From the NCBI GenBank assembly GCA_963727075.1, contig CAVSET010000001.1:1-64000 (forward strand): DNA of 64,000 nucleotides, read 5' to 3'. Of the stretch, positions 50,448 through 58,302 are shown in pieces; positions within the stretch are counted from its first letter, which is position 1, and each line of letters opens with the position of its first letter. The notes beneath the pieces were generated by a model. It made no database searches. It was not told where the DNA came from and worked only from the letters and a program-made list of their open reading frames with translations. Made by a program: the position numbers and the translations under genes. This stretch comes from Bog-756 sp963727075. GTDB taxonomy: Bacteria > Actinomycetota > Acidimicrobiia > Acidimicrobiales > RAAP-2.

Positions 50448-51941
50448 TCACCGTTCGTCCCCGGACGGGAAATGTAGCCCGACGGGGCCGCTCCGGGGCG
50501 TCCCGCTCGTCTCGGGCCATCGAGTGGTGACCGACTTGAGACGGGTGTTGAAGCGGATGCCCTCCATGCCGTGGACGTGGGCGTCACCGAACAGCGACTG
50601 CTTCCATCCCCCGAACGAGTAGTAGGCCATGGGTACCGGGATGGCCACATTGATCCCGACCATGCCCACGTGGACCTCACGGCGGAACCGCCGGGCGGCG
50701 TAGCCGTCACGGGTGAAGATGGCCGTGCCGTTGCCGAACGGGTTGGCGTTGACGAGGGCGATGGCCTGGTCGAGGTCGTCCACCCGGAGGACCGACAGCA
50801 CCGGGCCGAAGATCTCGTCGCGGTAGACCTGCATGGAGGGCGCCACCCGGTCGACGAGGCTGGGGCCGAGGAAGAACCCGCGCTCGGCTCCGCCCACCTC
50901 GACCTGCCGACCGTCCACCACCACCTCGGCGCCCTCGGCCTCGGCCGAGGCCAGGTAGCCGGCCACCCGGTCGCGATGGGCGGCGGTGATCAACGGTCCC
51001 ATGTCCGAGGCGGGGTCGGTGCCGGGCCCGACGGTGAGGGCCGCCGCCCGCGGTCCGAGGGCACCGATCAAGGGGTCGCCGTCGCCCACCGCCACCACCG
51101 CGGAGACGGCCATGCACCGCTCGCCGGCCGAGCCGTAGCCCGCCGCGGTCAGGGCGTCGGCGGCGGCATCGAGTTCGGCGTCGGGCATCACGACGGCGTG
51201 GTTCTTGGCCCCACCGAGCGCCTGGGCGCGCTTGCCGGCCGCGCTGGCCCGGTCGAACACCCGGCGGGCCACCGGCGTCGAGCCCACGAAAGAGATGCCG
51301 TCGACGCCGGGGTGGTCGATCAGAGCGTCGACGGCCACCGAGTCACCGTGCACCACGGTGAAGACCCCCTCGGGCAGACCGGCCTGGCGCCAGAGGTCGG
51401 CGACCAGCAGGGACGGTGACGGGTCCCGCTCGGAGGGCTTGAGGATGAAGGCGTTGCCACAGGCGATGGACAGCGGGTACATCCACATCGGGACCATCAC
51501 CGGGAAATTGAACGGAGTGATCCCGACGACGACACCGAGCGGTTGCCGTACCGACGATGCGTCGACACCGCTCGACACGTCCTCGGAGAATTCGCCCTTG
51601 AGGAGGTGGGAGATGCCGCAGGCGAACTCGACCACCTCGATGCCCCGGGCCACCTCGCCGCGTGCGTCCTCGAGTACCTTGCCGTGCTCCGATGTGATCA
51701 AACGGGCGAGATCGTCGCGGTGGCGCTCGGCCAGTTCCCGAAATGCGAACAGGACCCGTGTGCGGGCCGACAGGGAAGTGTCCTGCCACTCCCGGGCGGC
51801 ATCCCGTGACGCCGTCACCGCCGCGTCGACGTCTCCCGGGGAGGCCAGCACCACCTCCCCGGTCTGCTCTCCGGTGGCCGGGTCGAACACCGGAGAGGTC
51901 CGGGCCGCGGCTCCTTGCTCTGAGTCCCCGATTCGGTTCAC
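50448..51941 (-). CDS. mmsA: Methylmalonate-semialdehyde dehydrogenase
   Basis: 497 residues, intact. CoA-acylating aldehyde dehydrogenase that converts methylmalonate or malonate semialdehyde to propionyl- or acetyl-CoA. FDPATGEQTGEVVLASPGDV, TPFNFPVMVPMWMYPLSIAC (typical MmsA), PSERDPSPSLLVADLWRQAG, SFVGSTPVARRVFDRASAAG, catalytic Cys in YGSAGERCMAVSAVVAVGDG and GREVHVGMVGINVAIPVPMA-like FRREVHVGMVGINVAIPVPM. Sits at the end of the amine/beta-amino acid cluster and would finish beta-alanine or valine breakdown. Confidence 0.92.
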   Translation of the reverse strand: MNRIGDSEQGAAARTSPVFDPATGEQTGEVVLASPGDVDAAVTASRDAAREWQDTSLSARTRVLFAFRELAERHRDDLARLITSEHGKVLEDARGEVARGIEVVEFACGISHLLKGEFSEDVSSGVDASSVRQPLGVVVGITPFNFPVMVPMWMYPLSIACGNAFILKPSERDPSPSLLVADLWRQAGLPEGVFTVVHGDSVAVDALIDHPGVDGISFVGSTPVARRVFDRASAAGKRAQALGGAKNHAVVMPDAELDAAADALTAAGYGSAGERCMAVSAVVAVGDGDPLIGALGPRAAALTVGPGTDPASDMGPLITAAHRDRVAGYLASAEAEGAEVVVDGRQVEVGGAERGFFLGPSLVDRVAPSMQVYRDEIFGPVLSVLRVDDLDQAIALVNANPFGNGTAIFTRDGYAARRFRREVHVGMVGINVAIPVPMAYYSFGGWKQSLFGDAHVHGMEGIRFNTRLKSVTTRWPETSGTPRSGPVGLHFPSGDER

Positions 51942-52052
51942 AGCCCTCTCCTCATGGTGGCGCCAGGGTGGCGGGTGGACCGAGTCTCGCCGAACGGGAA
52001 CCGGCCTGTCCCACCCGCACCACCTGGTCGGCCGGGACGGACGCCGCCCCGG

Positions 52053-53174
52053 TCAGCCGAGCAACCCGGCGAGCGGGGTCCAGGCCAGGCCGTGGGCGGC
52101 CGCCACCGGCTCGTAGACCACAGCACCCTCAACCACGTTGACCCCCTCGGCCAGGGCGGGATCGGCCCGAGCCGCGTCCCGCCACCCACGGGCGGCGATC
52201 TCCTGCGCATAGGGCAGGGTGGCATTGGCCAGCGCATGGGTGGACGAGTGGGGGACGGCACCGGGCATGTTGGACACGCAGTAGAAGCGCGAGCCGTGCA
52301 CCTCGTAAGTCGGATGGGAGTGGGTGGTCGGCCGGGTCGACTCGAAGCAGCCTCCCTGATCCACCGAGATGTCGACCAGCACCGAGCCCGGCCGCATCCG
52401 GGCGACGAGGTCGTCGGTGACCAGGGTCGGGGCCTTGGCCCCGACCACCAGGACGGCCCCTATCACGATGTCGGCGTCGACGCAGGTCTCCTCGATGGCG
52501 TGGGTGCTCGACGCCACCGTCTCGAGGGCGCCACGGAAGTGGTGGTCCACCTGGCGCAGGCGCTCGAGGTTCCGGTCGAGGATGTACACGTCGGCATGCA
52601 TGCCGACCGCCAGGGTGGCGGCGGCCATACCGGCCACGCCGGCGCCCAGGATGACCACCTTGGCGCACCGCACGCCGGGCACCCCGCACACCAGCACCCC
52701 CCGACCCCCTTCGGGACGCATGAGGTGGTGGGCGCCCATGAGCGGGGCCATCCGCCCCGCCACCTCGCTCATCGGGGTGAGCAGCGGGAGGGACCCGTCC
52801 GACAGCCGGACCGTCTCGTAGGCGATCGCCGTGTTGCCCGCGGCCATGAGCGCCTCGGTGCACGACCGGGACGCGGCCAGGTGCAGGTAGGTGAACAGCA
52901 CCTGCCCCGTTCGCAGGCCCAACCGGCCGTACTCCTCAGGCACCGGCTCCTTCACCTTCAGCACCATATCGGCGGCGGCCCACACCTCTTCGGGCGAGCC
53001 GACGATCCTCGCCCCGATGGCGGTGAACTCGTCGTCGCTGATCGATGAGCCCACCCCGGCTCCCTGCTCCACGAGGACGGTGTGACCGGCCGCAGTCAGC
53101 TCCCTCGCCCCGGCCGGGGTGATGGCCACCCGGTACTCGCTGTCCTTGACCTCCCCCGGCACTCCGACGATCAT
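52053..53174 (-). CDS. ald: Alanine dehydrogenase
   Basis: 373 residues, intact. NAD-dependent interconversion of alanine and pyruvate plus ammonia. GVPGEVKDSEYRVAITPAGA, LVEQGAGVGSSISDDEFTA, MVLKVKEPVPEEYGRL, GNTAIAYETVRLSDGSLPLL, Rossmann VVILGAGVAGMAAATLAVGM, VLVDISVDQGGCFESTRPTT (catalytic Asp), and NMPGAVPHSSTHALANATLP. All hallmark motifs are present, so the enzyme should be active. Same strand and close to the aldehyde dehydrogenase; removes amino groups formed by transamination to pyruvate. Confidence 0.94.
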   Translation of the reverse strand: MIVGVPGEVKDSEYRVAITPAGARELTAAGHTVLVEQGAGVGSSISDDEFTAIGARIVGSPEEVWAAADMVLKVKEPVPEEYGRLGLRTGQVLFTYLHLAASRSCTEALMAAGNTAIAYETVRLSDGSLPLLTPMSEVAGRMAPLMGAHHLMRPEGGRGVLVCGVPGVRCAKVVILGAGVAGMAAATLAVGMHADVYILDRNLERLRQVDHHFRGALETVASSTHAIEETCVDADIVIGAVLVVGAKAPTLVTDDLVARMRPGSVLVDISVDQGGCFESTRPTTHSHPTYEVHGSRFYCVSNMPGAVPHSSTHALANATLPYAQEIAARGWRDAARADPALAEGVNVVEGAVVYEPVAAAHGLAWTPLAGLLG

Positions 53175-53214
53175 CTCGGCTCCTTGCTTCCGGTCGTGGT
53201 CCCACTCGGCATGG

Positions 53215-54678
53215 TCAGCCGCCGATGTAGCTCATCACGTGCTTGATGCGCGTGTAGTCCTCGAATCCGTAGTCGGACAGGTCCTTTCCGTACCCCGAGT
53301 GCTTGAAGCCGCCGTGGGGCATCTCCGCCACCAGGGGGATGTGGGTGTTGACCCAGACGCACCCGAAGTCGAGCGCCTTGGCCATGCGCATGGCCCGGCC
53401 GTGGTCGCGGGTCCACACGCTCGAGGCGAGCCCGTACTTGACACCGTTGGCCCAGGTGATCGCCTGCTCCTCGTCGGAGAAGTGCTGGACGGTGATGGCC
53501 GGTCCGAACAGCTCCTCCTGGACCACCTCGTCGGTCTGCTGCACGCCGCTCACGATCGTCGGCGCGAAGCAGTAGCCGCGCTCCCCCACCCGGGCTCCGC
53601 CGGTGACCACCTCGGCGTGGCCCGGCAGCCGCTCGAAGAACCCGCTGACGCGGGCGAGCTGCGCCGCACTGTTGAGCGGCCCATAGTCGGCCTCCTCGAC
53701 GTCGAGCCCGCCGACCGTCTGGGACCGGGCCTGCTCGGCCAGTGCCGCCACCAGGTCGTCGTGGATGCGCGAGCCGGCCAGCACCCTCGTCGCCGCGGTG
53801 CAGTCCTGGCCGGCGTTGAAGAAGCCGGCCACGGCGATGCCCTCGGCCGCCGACTCGAGATCGGCGTCGTCGAAGACCACGACCGGGGCCTTTCCTCCCA
53901 GCTCGAGGTGGACCCGCTTCAGGTCGGTGGCCGCCTCGGCCGCCACCTGCATGCCGGCCCGGACGCTGCCGGTGATCGACACCATGGCCGGGGTGTCGTG
54001 CGACACGAGCAGGCGGCCGGTGTCGCGGTCGCCACAGATCACGTTGAAGGCCCCGGCCGGGAGGAATTCCGACATGATCTCCGCCATCAGCAGGGAGGAG
54101 GCCGGCGTGGTGTCGGAGGGCTTGAGCACCATGGTGTTGCCAGCGGCCAGAGCCGGGGCCCACTTCCACACCGCCATCATCATGGGATAGTTCCAGGGCG
54201 TCACGGCGGCGCACACTCCGACCGGCTCGCGCCGGACGAACGAGGTGTGCTCCGCCATGTACTCGCCCGCCGACTTGCCCTCGAGGTGTCGCGCCGCGCC
54301 GGCGAAGAACCGGATCTGGTCGATCATCGGCGGGACCTCCTCGGCCATGGTGACCGCCACCGGCTTGCCGGTGTTCTGGCTCTCCACCCGCACCAGCTCG
54401 TCGGCTCGGGCCTCGAGGGCATCGGCGATGCGGACCAGGGCCAGGCTGCGTTCGGACGGCGTGGCGTCCCGCCATCCGGGGAAAGCGGCCTCGGCCGCGG
54501 CCACGGCCGCGTCCACGTCCCGGGCCCCCGACACCGGCGCCTCCAGGTACCCCTGCCCGGTGCTCGGGTCGACCAAGGTGGCCCTCGACCCGTCGTGGGT
54601 CTCGACATAGGTCCCACCGACGAAATTCGACAGGCCGGCGGCCCGGCCGTCGGCCCCACTCTGTTGCTGCTTGGCCAC
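53215..54678 (-). CDS. Aldehyde dehydrogenase (aminobutyraldehyde/betaine aldehyde type)
   Basis: 487 residues, intact. FVGGTYVETHDGSRATLVDP, AVTPWNYPMMMAVWKWAPAL, LKPSDTTPASSLLMAEIMSE, VSITGSVRAGMQVAAEAATD, HLELGGKAPVVVFDDADLES (general-base Glu), catalytic Cys in FFNAGQDCTAATRVLAGSRI, and ESGFGREGS-equivalent GFKHSGYGKDLSDYGFEDY. Matches dehydrogenases of 4-aminobutanal and related omega-amino aldehydes. Divergent from the Lrp gene across a less GC-rich spacer. Together with the aminotransferase and FAD enzyme it fits polyamine breakdown. Confidence 0.9.
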   Translation of the reverse strand: MAKQQQSGADGRAAGLSNFVGGTYVETHDGSRATLVDPSTGQGYLEAPVSGARDVDAAVAAAEAAFPGWRDATPSERSLALVRIADALEARADELVRVESQNTGKPVAVTMAEEVPPMIDQIRFFAGAARHLEGKSAGEYMAEHTSFVRREPVGVCAAVTPWNYPMMMAVWKWAPALAAGNTMVLKPSDTTPASSLLMAEIMSEFLPAGAFNVICGDRDTGRLLVSHDTPAMVSITGSVRAGMQVAAEAATDLKRVHLELGGKAPVVVFDDADLESAAEGIAVAGFFNAGQDCTAATRVLAGSRIHDDLVAALAEQARSQTVGGLDVEEADYGPLNSAAQLARVSGFFERLPGHAEVVTGGARVGERGYCFAPTIVSGVQQTDEVVQEELFGPAITVQHFSDEEQAITWANGVKYGLASSVWTRDHGRAMRMAKALDFGCVWVNTHIPLVAEMPHGGFKHSGYGKDLSDYGFEDYTRIKHVMSYIGG

Positions 54679-54863
54679 GCTTCCTCCCCTGGGATCGGTA
54701 CTGTCCGGAACGGCCGGCGCACCGGCCGGTGCGTCCCTCCCACCCTCCCGGCCCGGGGGCCATGGTGGTCGAAGGAATGGTCCCGAGACAAGCTTTTTTG
54801 GACGTTTTCCCCTATTTGACCACTATTTCAATCGAAGTTCCGCATGGTTTCCGCTGTAACTGC

Positions 54864-54869
54864 TATAAC
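54864..54869 (+). promoter_or_regulatory. Candidate -10 element for the Lrp gene
   Basis: TATAAC within an A/T-rich stretch (about 54785-54880), no clear -35. It argues against translation starting at the in-frame ATG 54844 and for the GTG at 54931. The whole stretch is the divergent control region of the aldehyde dehydrogenase and Lrp genes. Confidence 0.3.
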
Positions 54870-54930
54870 AGGGTCAGATGCAGACAGCCAGGACCGACCC
54901 ACCCGCACGGACGGGAATCGACGGTTGAGC

Positions 54931-55412
54931 GTGGCGATACCGCCCTCCACGTCCTCCTCCAACGGCCTCCTCGACGACATCAACAAGGCCATCGTCGAGG
55001 AGCTGCAGCAAGACGGGCGCCGGACCTACGGATCGATCGCCGAGGCGGTCGGGCCTGTCCGAAGCCGCGGTGCGCCAACGGGTGCAGAAACTCCGCGATG
55101 CCGGCGTCATGCAGATCGTGGCGGTGACCGACCCGCTGCAGGTGGGGTTCGGCAGCCAGGCCATGGTGGGGATCCGGGCGCGAAGGAGACGCCCGCGCCG
55201 TGGCCGAACGCCTCGCCGCCGTCGAGGACATCGACTACGTCGTCATGTGCGCCGGGTCCTTCGACATCCTGGTCGAGTTGGTGTGCGAGGACGATGACGC
55301 CATCCTCGACCTGCTCAACGGGGTCATCCGCCAGATTCCCGGCGTGCGCGACACCGAAATCTTCATGTACCTGAAGCTGACCAAGCAGTCCTACACCTGG
55401 GGGACCAGATGA
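54931..55412 (+). CDS. Lrp/AsnC-family transcriptional regulator (two frameshifts)
   Basis: About 159 residues. LLDDINKAIVEELQQDGRRT, YGSIAEAVGLSEAAVRQRVQ, KLRDAGVMQIVAVTDPLQVG form the N-terminal winged HTH. RAM/ACT-like C-terminus: AERLAAVEDIDYVVMCAGSF, DILVELVCEDDDAILDLL and VRDTEIFMYLKLTKQSYTWG. Frame changes near 55055 and 55185 are one extra base each. ATG 54844 is an alternative start. Its stop overlaps the aminotransferase ATG (AGATGACC). Likely regulates the flanking amine-catabolism genes in response to an amino acid. Confidence 0.87.
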
Positions 55413-56776
55413 CCGAGCCCAACGAGCAGTGGCAGGCTGCCGCCCACCGCCATCTCTGGACGCACTTCACCCGGATGTCGGCCGACGTCAACGAGGAGAT
55501 CCCGGTCATCGTGCGGGGCGAGGGCGCGTGGGTCTACGACCAGCACGGCAAGCGCTACCTCGACGGGATCGCCGAGCTTGTTCACCAGCCAGGTGGGCCA
55601 TGGGCGCACCGAGCTGGTCGAGGCGGCGGCTCGCCAGGCGGGCCGGCTGGCCTACTTCCCGGTGTGGAGCTATGCCCATCCCGCGGCGGTGGAGCTGGCC
55701 GACCGGTTGGCGGGCCTCACTCCCGGGGACTGCAACCGGATCTTCTTCACCACCGGTGGGTCCGAGGCGGTGGAGTCGGCTTGGAAGCTCGCCCGCCAGT
55801 ACTTCCGTCTCACCGGCGAGCCGGACCGGGTGAAGGTGATCAGCCGCAACATCGCCTACCACGGGGCGACCATGGGGGCACTGTCGATCACCGGCCTGGC
55901 CGCCATCAAGACCCCGTTCGAGCCGCTGGTGCCGGGGCGCTCAAGGTACCCAACACCAACTTCTACCGGGCCAAGTATTTCGCCGACGACCTCGACGCCT
56001 TCGGCCGGTGGGCGGCCGATGCCATCGAGGAGGCCATCCTGATGGCCGGCCCCGAGACCGTCGCCGCCGTGTTCCTCGAGCCCGTTCAGAACGCCGGGGG
56101 CTGCTTCCCCCCGCCGCCGGGGTACTTCCAGCGGGTCCGCGACATCTGCGACCGGTACGGGGTCCTGCTGGTGTCCGACGAGGTGATCTGTGCCTTCGGT
56201 CGACTCGGTCACTGGTTCGGTGCCGAGCGTTACGACTACCAGCCGGACATCATCACCATGGCCAAGGGACTGACCAGCGGCTACTCCCCGCTCGGCGCCA
56301 TGGCCGTCAGCGACCGCCTGATCGAGCCGTTCCTCAGCGGCTCCACCTTCCTCCACGGGGTGACCTTCGCCGGGCACCCGGTGAGCGCGGCGGTGGCGCT
56401 GGCCAACATCGAGGTGTTCGAGAAGGAAGGGATCCTCGAGCACGTGCGCCGGAACGAGCCGGCCTTCCGGGCGTCGCTCGAGACCCTCCGCGACCTTCCC
56501 ATCGTCGGGGACGTCCGGGGCGCGGGCTACTTCTACGGCATCGAGCTGGTCAAGGACAAGGACACCCGGCAGACGTTCGACGACGACGAGGCCGAACGCC
56601 TGTTACGCGGCTTCCTCTCCGGCGCGCTCTACGACGCCGGGTTGATCTGCCGGGCTGACGACCGCGGTGACCCGGTCGTGCAGCTGGCGCCCCCGCTGAT
56701 CTGCGGCGAGGAGGAGTTCGAGGTCATGACCGGCGTGCTGCGCTCGGTCCTGACCGAGGCGTGGAAGCAGATCTGA
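55409..56776 (+). CDS. Class III (omega-amino acid) aminotransferase (two frameshifts)
   Basis: About 455 residues. HLWTHFTRMSADVNEEIPVI, GHGRTELVEAAARQAGRLAY, FFTTGGSEAVESAWKLARQY, RNIAYHGATMGALSITGLAA, FLEPVQNAGGCFPPPPGYFQ, LLVSDEVICAFGRLGHWFGA (Asp of PLP ring), and the Schiff-base Lys in IITMAKGLTSGYSPLGAMAV. Resembles putrescine, beta-alanine or taurine:pyruvate transaminases. Break near 55585 fits an extra base; break near 55940 fits one G missing from a G-run. Coupled to Lrp (4-base overlap) and to the FAD enzyme (16-base overlap). Confidence 0.9.
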   Translation: MTEPNEQWQAAAHRHLWTHFTRMSADVNEEIPVIVRGEGAWVYDQHGKRYLDGIAELVHQPGGPWAHRAGRGGGSPGGPAGLLPGVELCPSRGGGAGRPVGGPHSRGLQPDLLHHRWVRGGGVGLEARPPVLPSHRRAGPGEGDQPQHRLPRGDHGGTVDHRPGRHQDPVRAAGAGALKVPNTNFYRAKYFADDLDAFGRWAADAIEEAILMAGPETVAAVFLEPVQNAGGCFPPPPGYFQRVRDICDRYGVLLVSDEVICAFGRLGHWFGAERYDYQPDIITMAKGLTSGYSPLGAMAVSDRLIEPFLSGSTFLHGVTFAGHPVSAAVALANIEVFEKEGILEHVRRNEPAFRASLETLRDLPIVGDVRGAGYFYGIELVKDKDTRQTFDDDEAERLLRGFLSGALYDAGLICRADDRGDPVVQLAPPLICGEEEFEVMTGVLRSVLTEAWKQI

Positions 56777-58161
56777 GCACCTCGGGCGAGCGCTACCGGC
56801 ACCTCTCCCTCTGGTGGGACCGCCTGCCCGGGCCGGTCGGGCTCCGGGCCCCGCTTCCGCCCGGTGCCGAGGCCGACGTGGCCGTTGTCGGCGGTGGACT
56901 CACCGGCCTGTGGACCGCCTTCTACCTGGCCGAGGCGGACCCAGGCCTGCGGATCATCGTCGTCGAGCGCGACGTGGTGGGCTTCGGGGCATCGGGCCGA
57001 AACGGTGGGTGGTGCTCGGCCCTCTTCGCCGTGTCGGAGGAGCGTCTGGACCATGTGGCCGGTGCCGGTGCCGGCGCCGCCATGCGCCGTGCCATGCAGG
57101 CCACCGTCGAGGAGGTCGGTCGCGTCGTCCGGTCCGAGCGGATCGACTGCGACTTCGCCCGGGGTGGGACGGTGGTGGTGGCCCGCACCGCCGCCCAACT
57201 GCAACGGGCCCGGGACGAGGTGGCGGCCGCCCGCCGGCGCGGCATGGACGAAGACGACCTGCGGATGCTGTCGGCCGCCGAGGCCTCCGGCATGGTGGGG
57301 GCCACCGGCATCCTCGGCGCCACCTATACCCCCCATTGCGCCGCGGTCGACCCCGCCCGCCTGGTGCGCGGGCTGGCCCAGGCGGTCGAGCGACGGGGCG
57401 TGGCCATCTATGAACAGACCGAGGCCCGGGCCATCCGCCCCGGGGCGGTGGAGACCACCGGCGGGACCCTCCGGGCGCCCGTCGTGATCCGGGCCACCGA
57501 GGGGTACACCCGGGACCTCCGCGGGGAGGCGAGGACGCTGGCCCCGGTGTACTCGCTCATGATCGCCACCGAGCCGCTGCCCGACCGGTTCTGGGCCGAG
57601 GCGGGACTGTCCCGCCGCGAGACCTTTGCCGACTACCGGCACCTCATCATCTACGGGCAGCGCACCGGCGATGGACGGATGGCGTTCGGAGGCCGCGGCG
57701 CGCCCTACCATTTCGGCTCGGCCATCAAGCCGGGCTTCGACCGCGACGGCCGGGTGCACGAGTCGTTGCGTCGGACACTGGTCGAGCTGTTCCCCGGACT
57801 GGCCGCGGCCGCCATCACCCACCGTTGGGGTGGCCCGCTCGGGATCGCCCGAGACTGGTTCCCTTCGGTCGGCCTCGACCGCGGCAGCGGGGTGGGATGG
57901 GCCGGGGGCTATGTGGGCGATGGCGTGTCCACCACCAACCTGGCCGGGCGGACCCTGCGGGACCTGGTGCTCGGGCAGCCGACCGGGCTCACCGCCCTCC
58001 CCTGGGTCGGGCACCGTTCGAAGCCCTGGGAGCCCGAGCCCCTGCGCTACCTGGGGATCAATGTCGGACTACAGCTGGCCGGGAGGGCTGATCGGGCCGA
58101 GGAGCGGGCCGGGAGGCCCACCTGGCGGACCCGGGCCCTCGAGCGCATGCTCGGACATTGA
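56761..58161 (+). CDS. FAD-dependent amine/amino acid oxidoreductase (DAO family, PuuB-like)
   Basis: 466 residues, intact. FAD-binding VAVVGGGLTGLWTAFYLAEA at about 40-59, GFGASGRNGGWCSALFAV (covalent/FAD loop typical of gamma-glutamylputrescine oxidoreductase), CAAVDPARLVRGLAQAVERR, VIRATEGYTRDLRGEARTLA, VYSLMIATEPLPDRFWAEAG and WAGGYVGDGVSTTNLAGRTL. Expected to oxidise a primary amine to aldehyde plus hydrogen peroxide, feeding the aldehyde dehydrogenase. GTG 56761 lies inside the upstream gene's end. Confidence 0.88.
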   Translation: MEADLSTSGERYRHLSLWWDRLPGPVGLRAPLPPGAEADVAVVGGGLTGLWTAFYLAEADPGLRIIVVERDVVGFGASGRNGGWCSALFAVSEERLDHVAGAGAGAAMRRAMQATVEEVGRVVRSERIDCDFARGGTVVVARTAAQLQRARDEVAAARRRGMDEDDLRMLSAAEASGMVGATGILGATYTPHCAAVDPARLVRGLAQAVERRGVAIYEQTEARAIRPGAVETTGGTLRAPVVIRATEGYTRDLRGEARTLAPVYSLMIATEPLPDRFWAEAGLSRRETFADYRHLIIYGQRTGDGRMAFGGRGAPYHFGSAIKPGFDRDGRVHESLRRTLVELFPGLAAAAITHRWGGPLGIARDWFPSVGLDRGSGVGWAGGYVGDGVSTTNLAGRTLRDLVLGQPTGLTALPWVGHRSKPWEPEPLRYLGINVGLQLAGRADRAEERAGRPTWRTRALERMLGH

Positions 58162-58208
58162 CGCCCGAAGGAGCCCGGCGGGCTGGCCGGCCGTGTGGGG
58201 CGGTGGTC

Positions 58209-58232
58209 GGGCGGGCGGGCGCGTCGGGCGGG
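58209..58232 (+). other. G-quadruplex motif 1 (five G3 runs)
   Basis: GGG at 58209-58211, 58213-58215, 58217-58219, 58226-58228 and 58230-58232 with loops of 1, 1, 6 and 1 bases. Lies in the 141-base spacer between two convergent stops. G-quadruplex folding is predicted from pattern only. Confidence 0.6.
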
Positions 58233-58248
58233 CAGGCTGCGCCGAGGC

Positions 58249-58269
58249 GGGCGGGGTGGGTGGGTGGGG
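58249..58269 (+). other. G-quadruplex motif 2 (five G3/G4 runs, 1-base loops)
   Basis: GGG 58249-58251, GGGG 58253-58256, GGG 58258-58260, GGG 58262-58264, GGGG 58266-58269, all joined by single-base loops, the most stable class of quadruplex pattern. Same convergent spacer as motif 1; may act as a bidirectional stop for transcription. Confidence 0.65.
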
Positions 58270-58302
58270 CGGCTACGGTGCGACCGTGAGGCCCGAGGCC
58301 GA

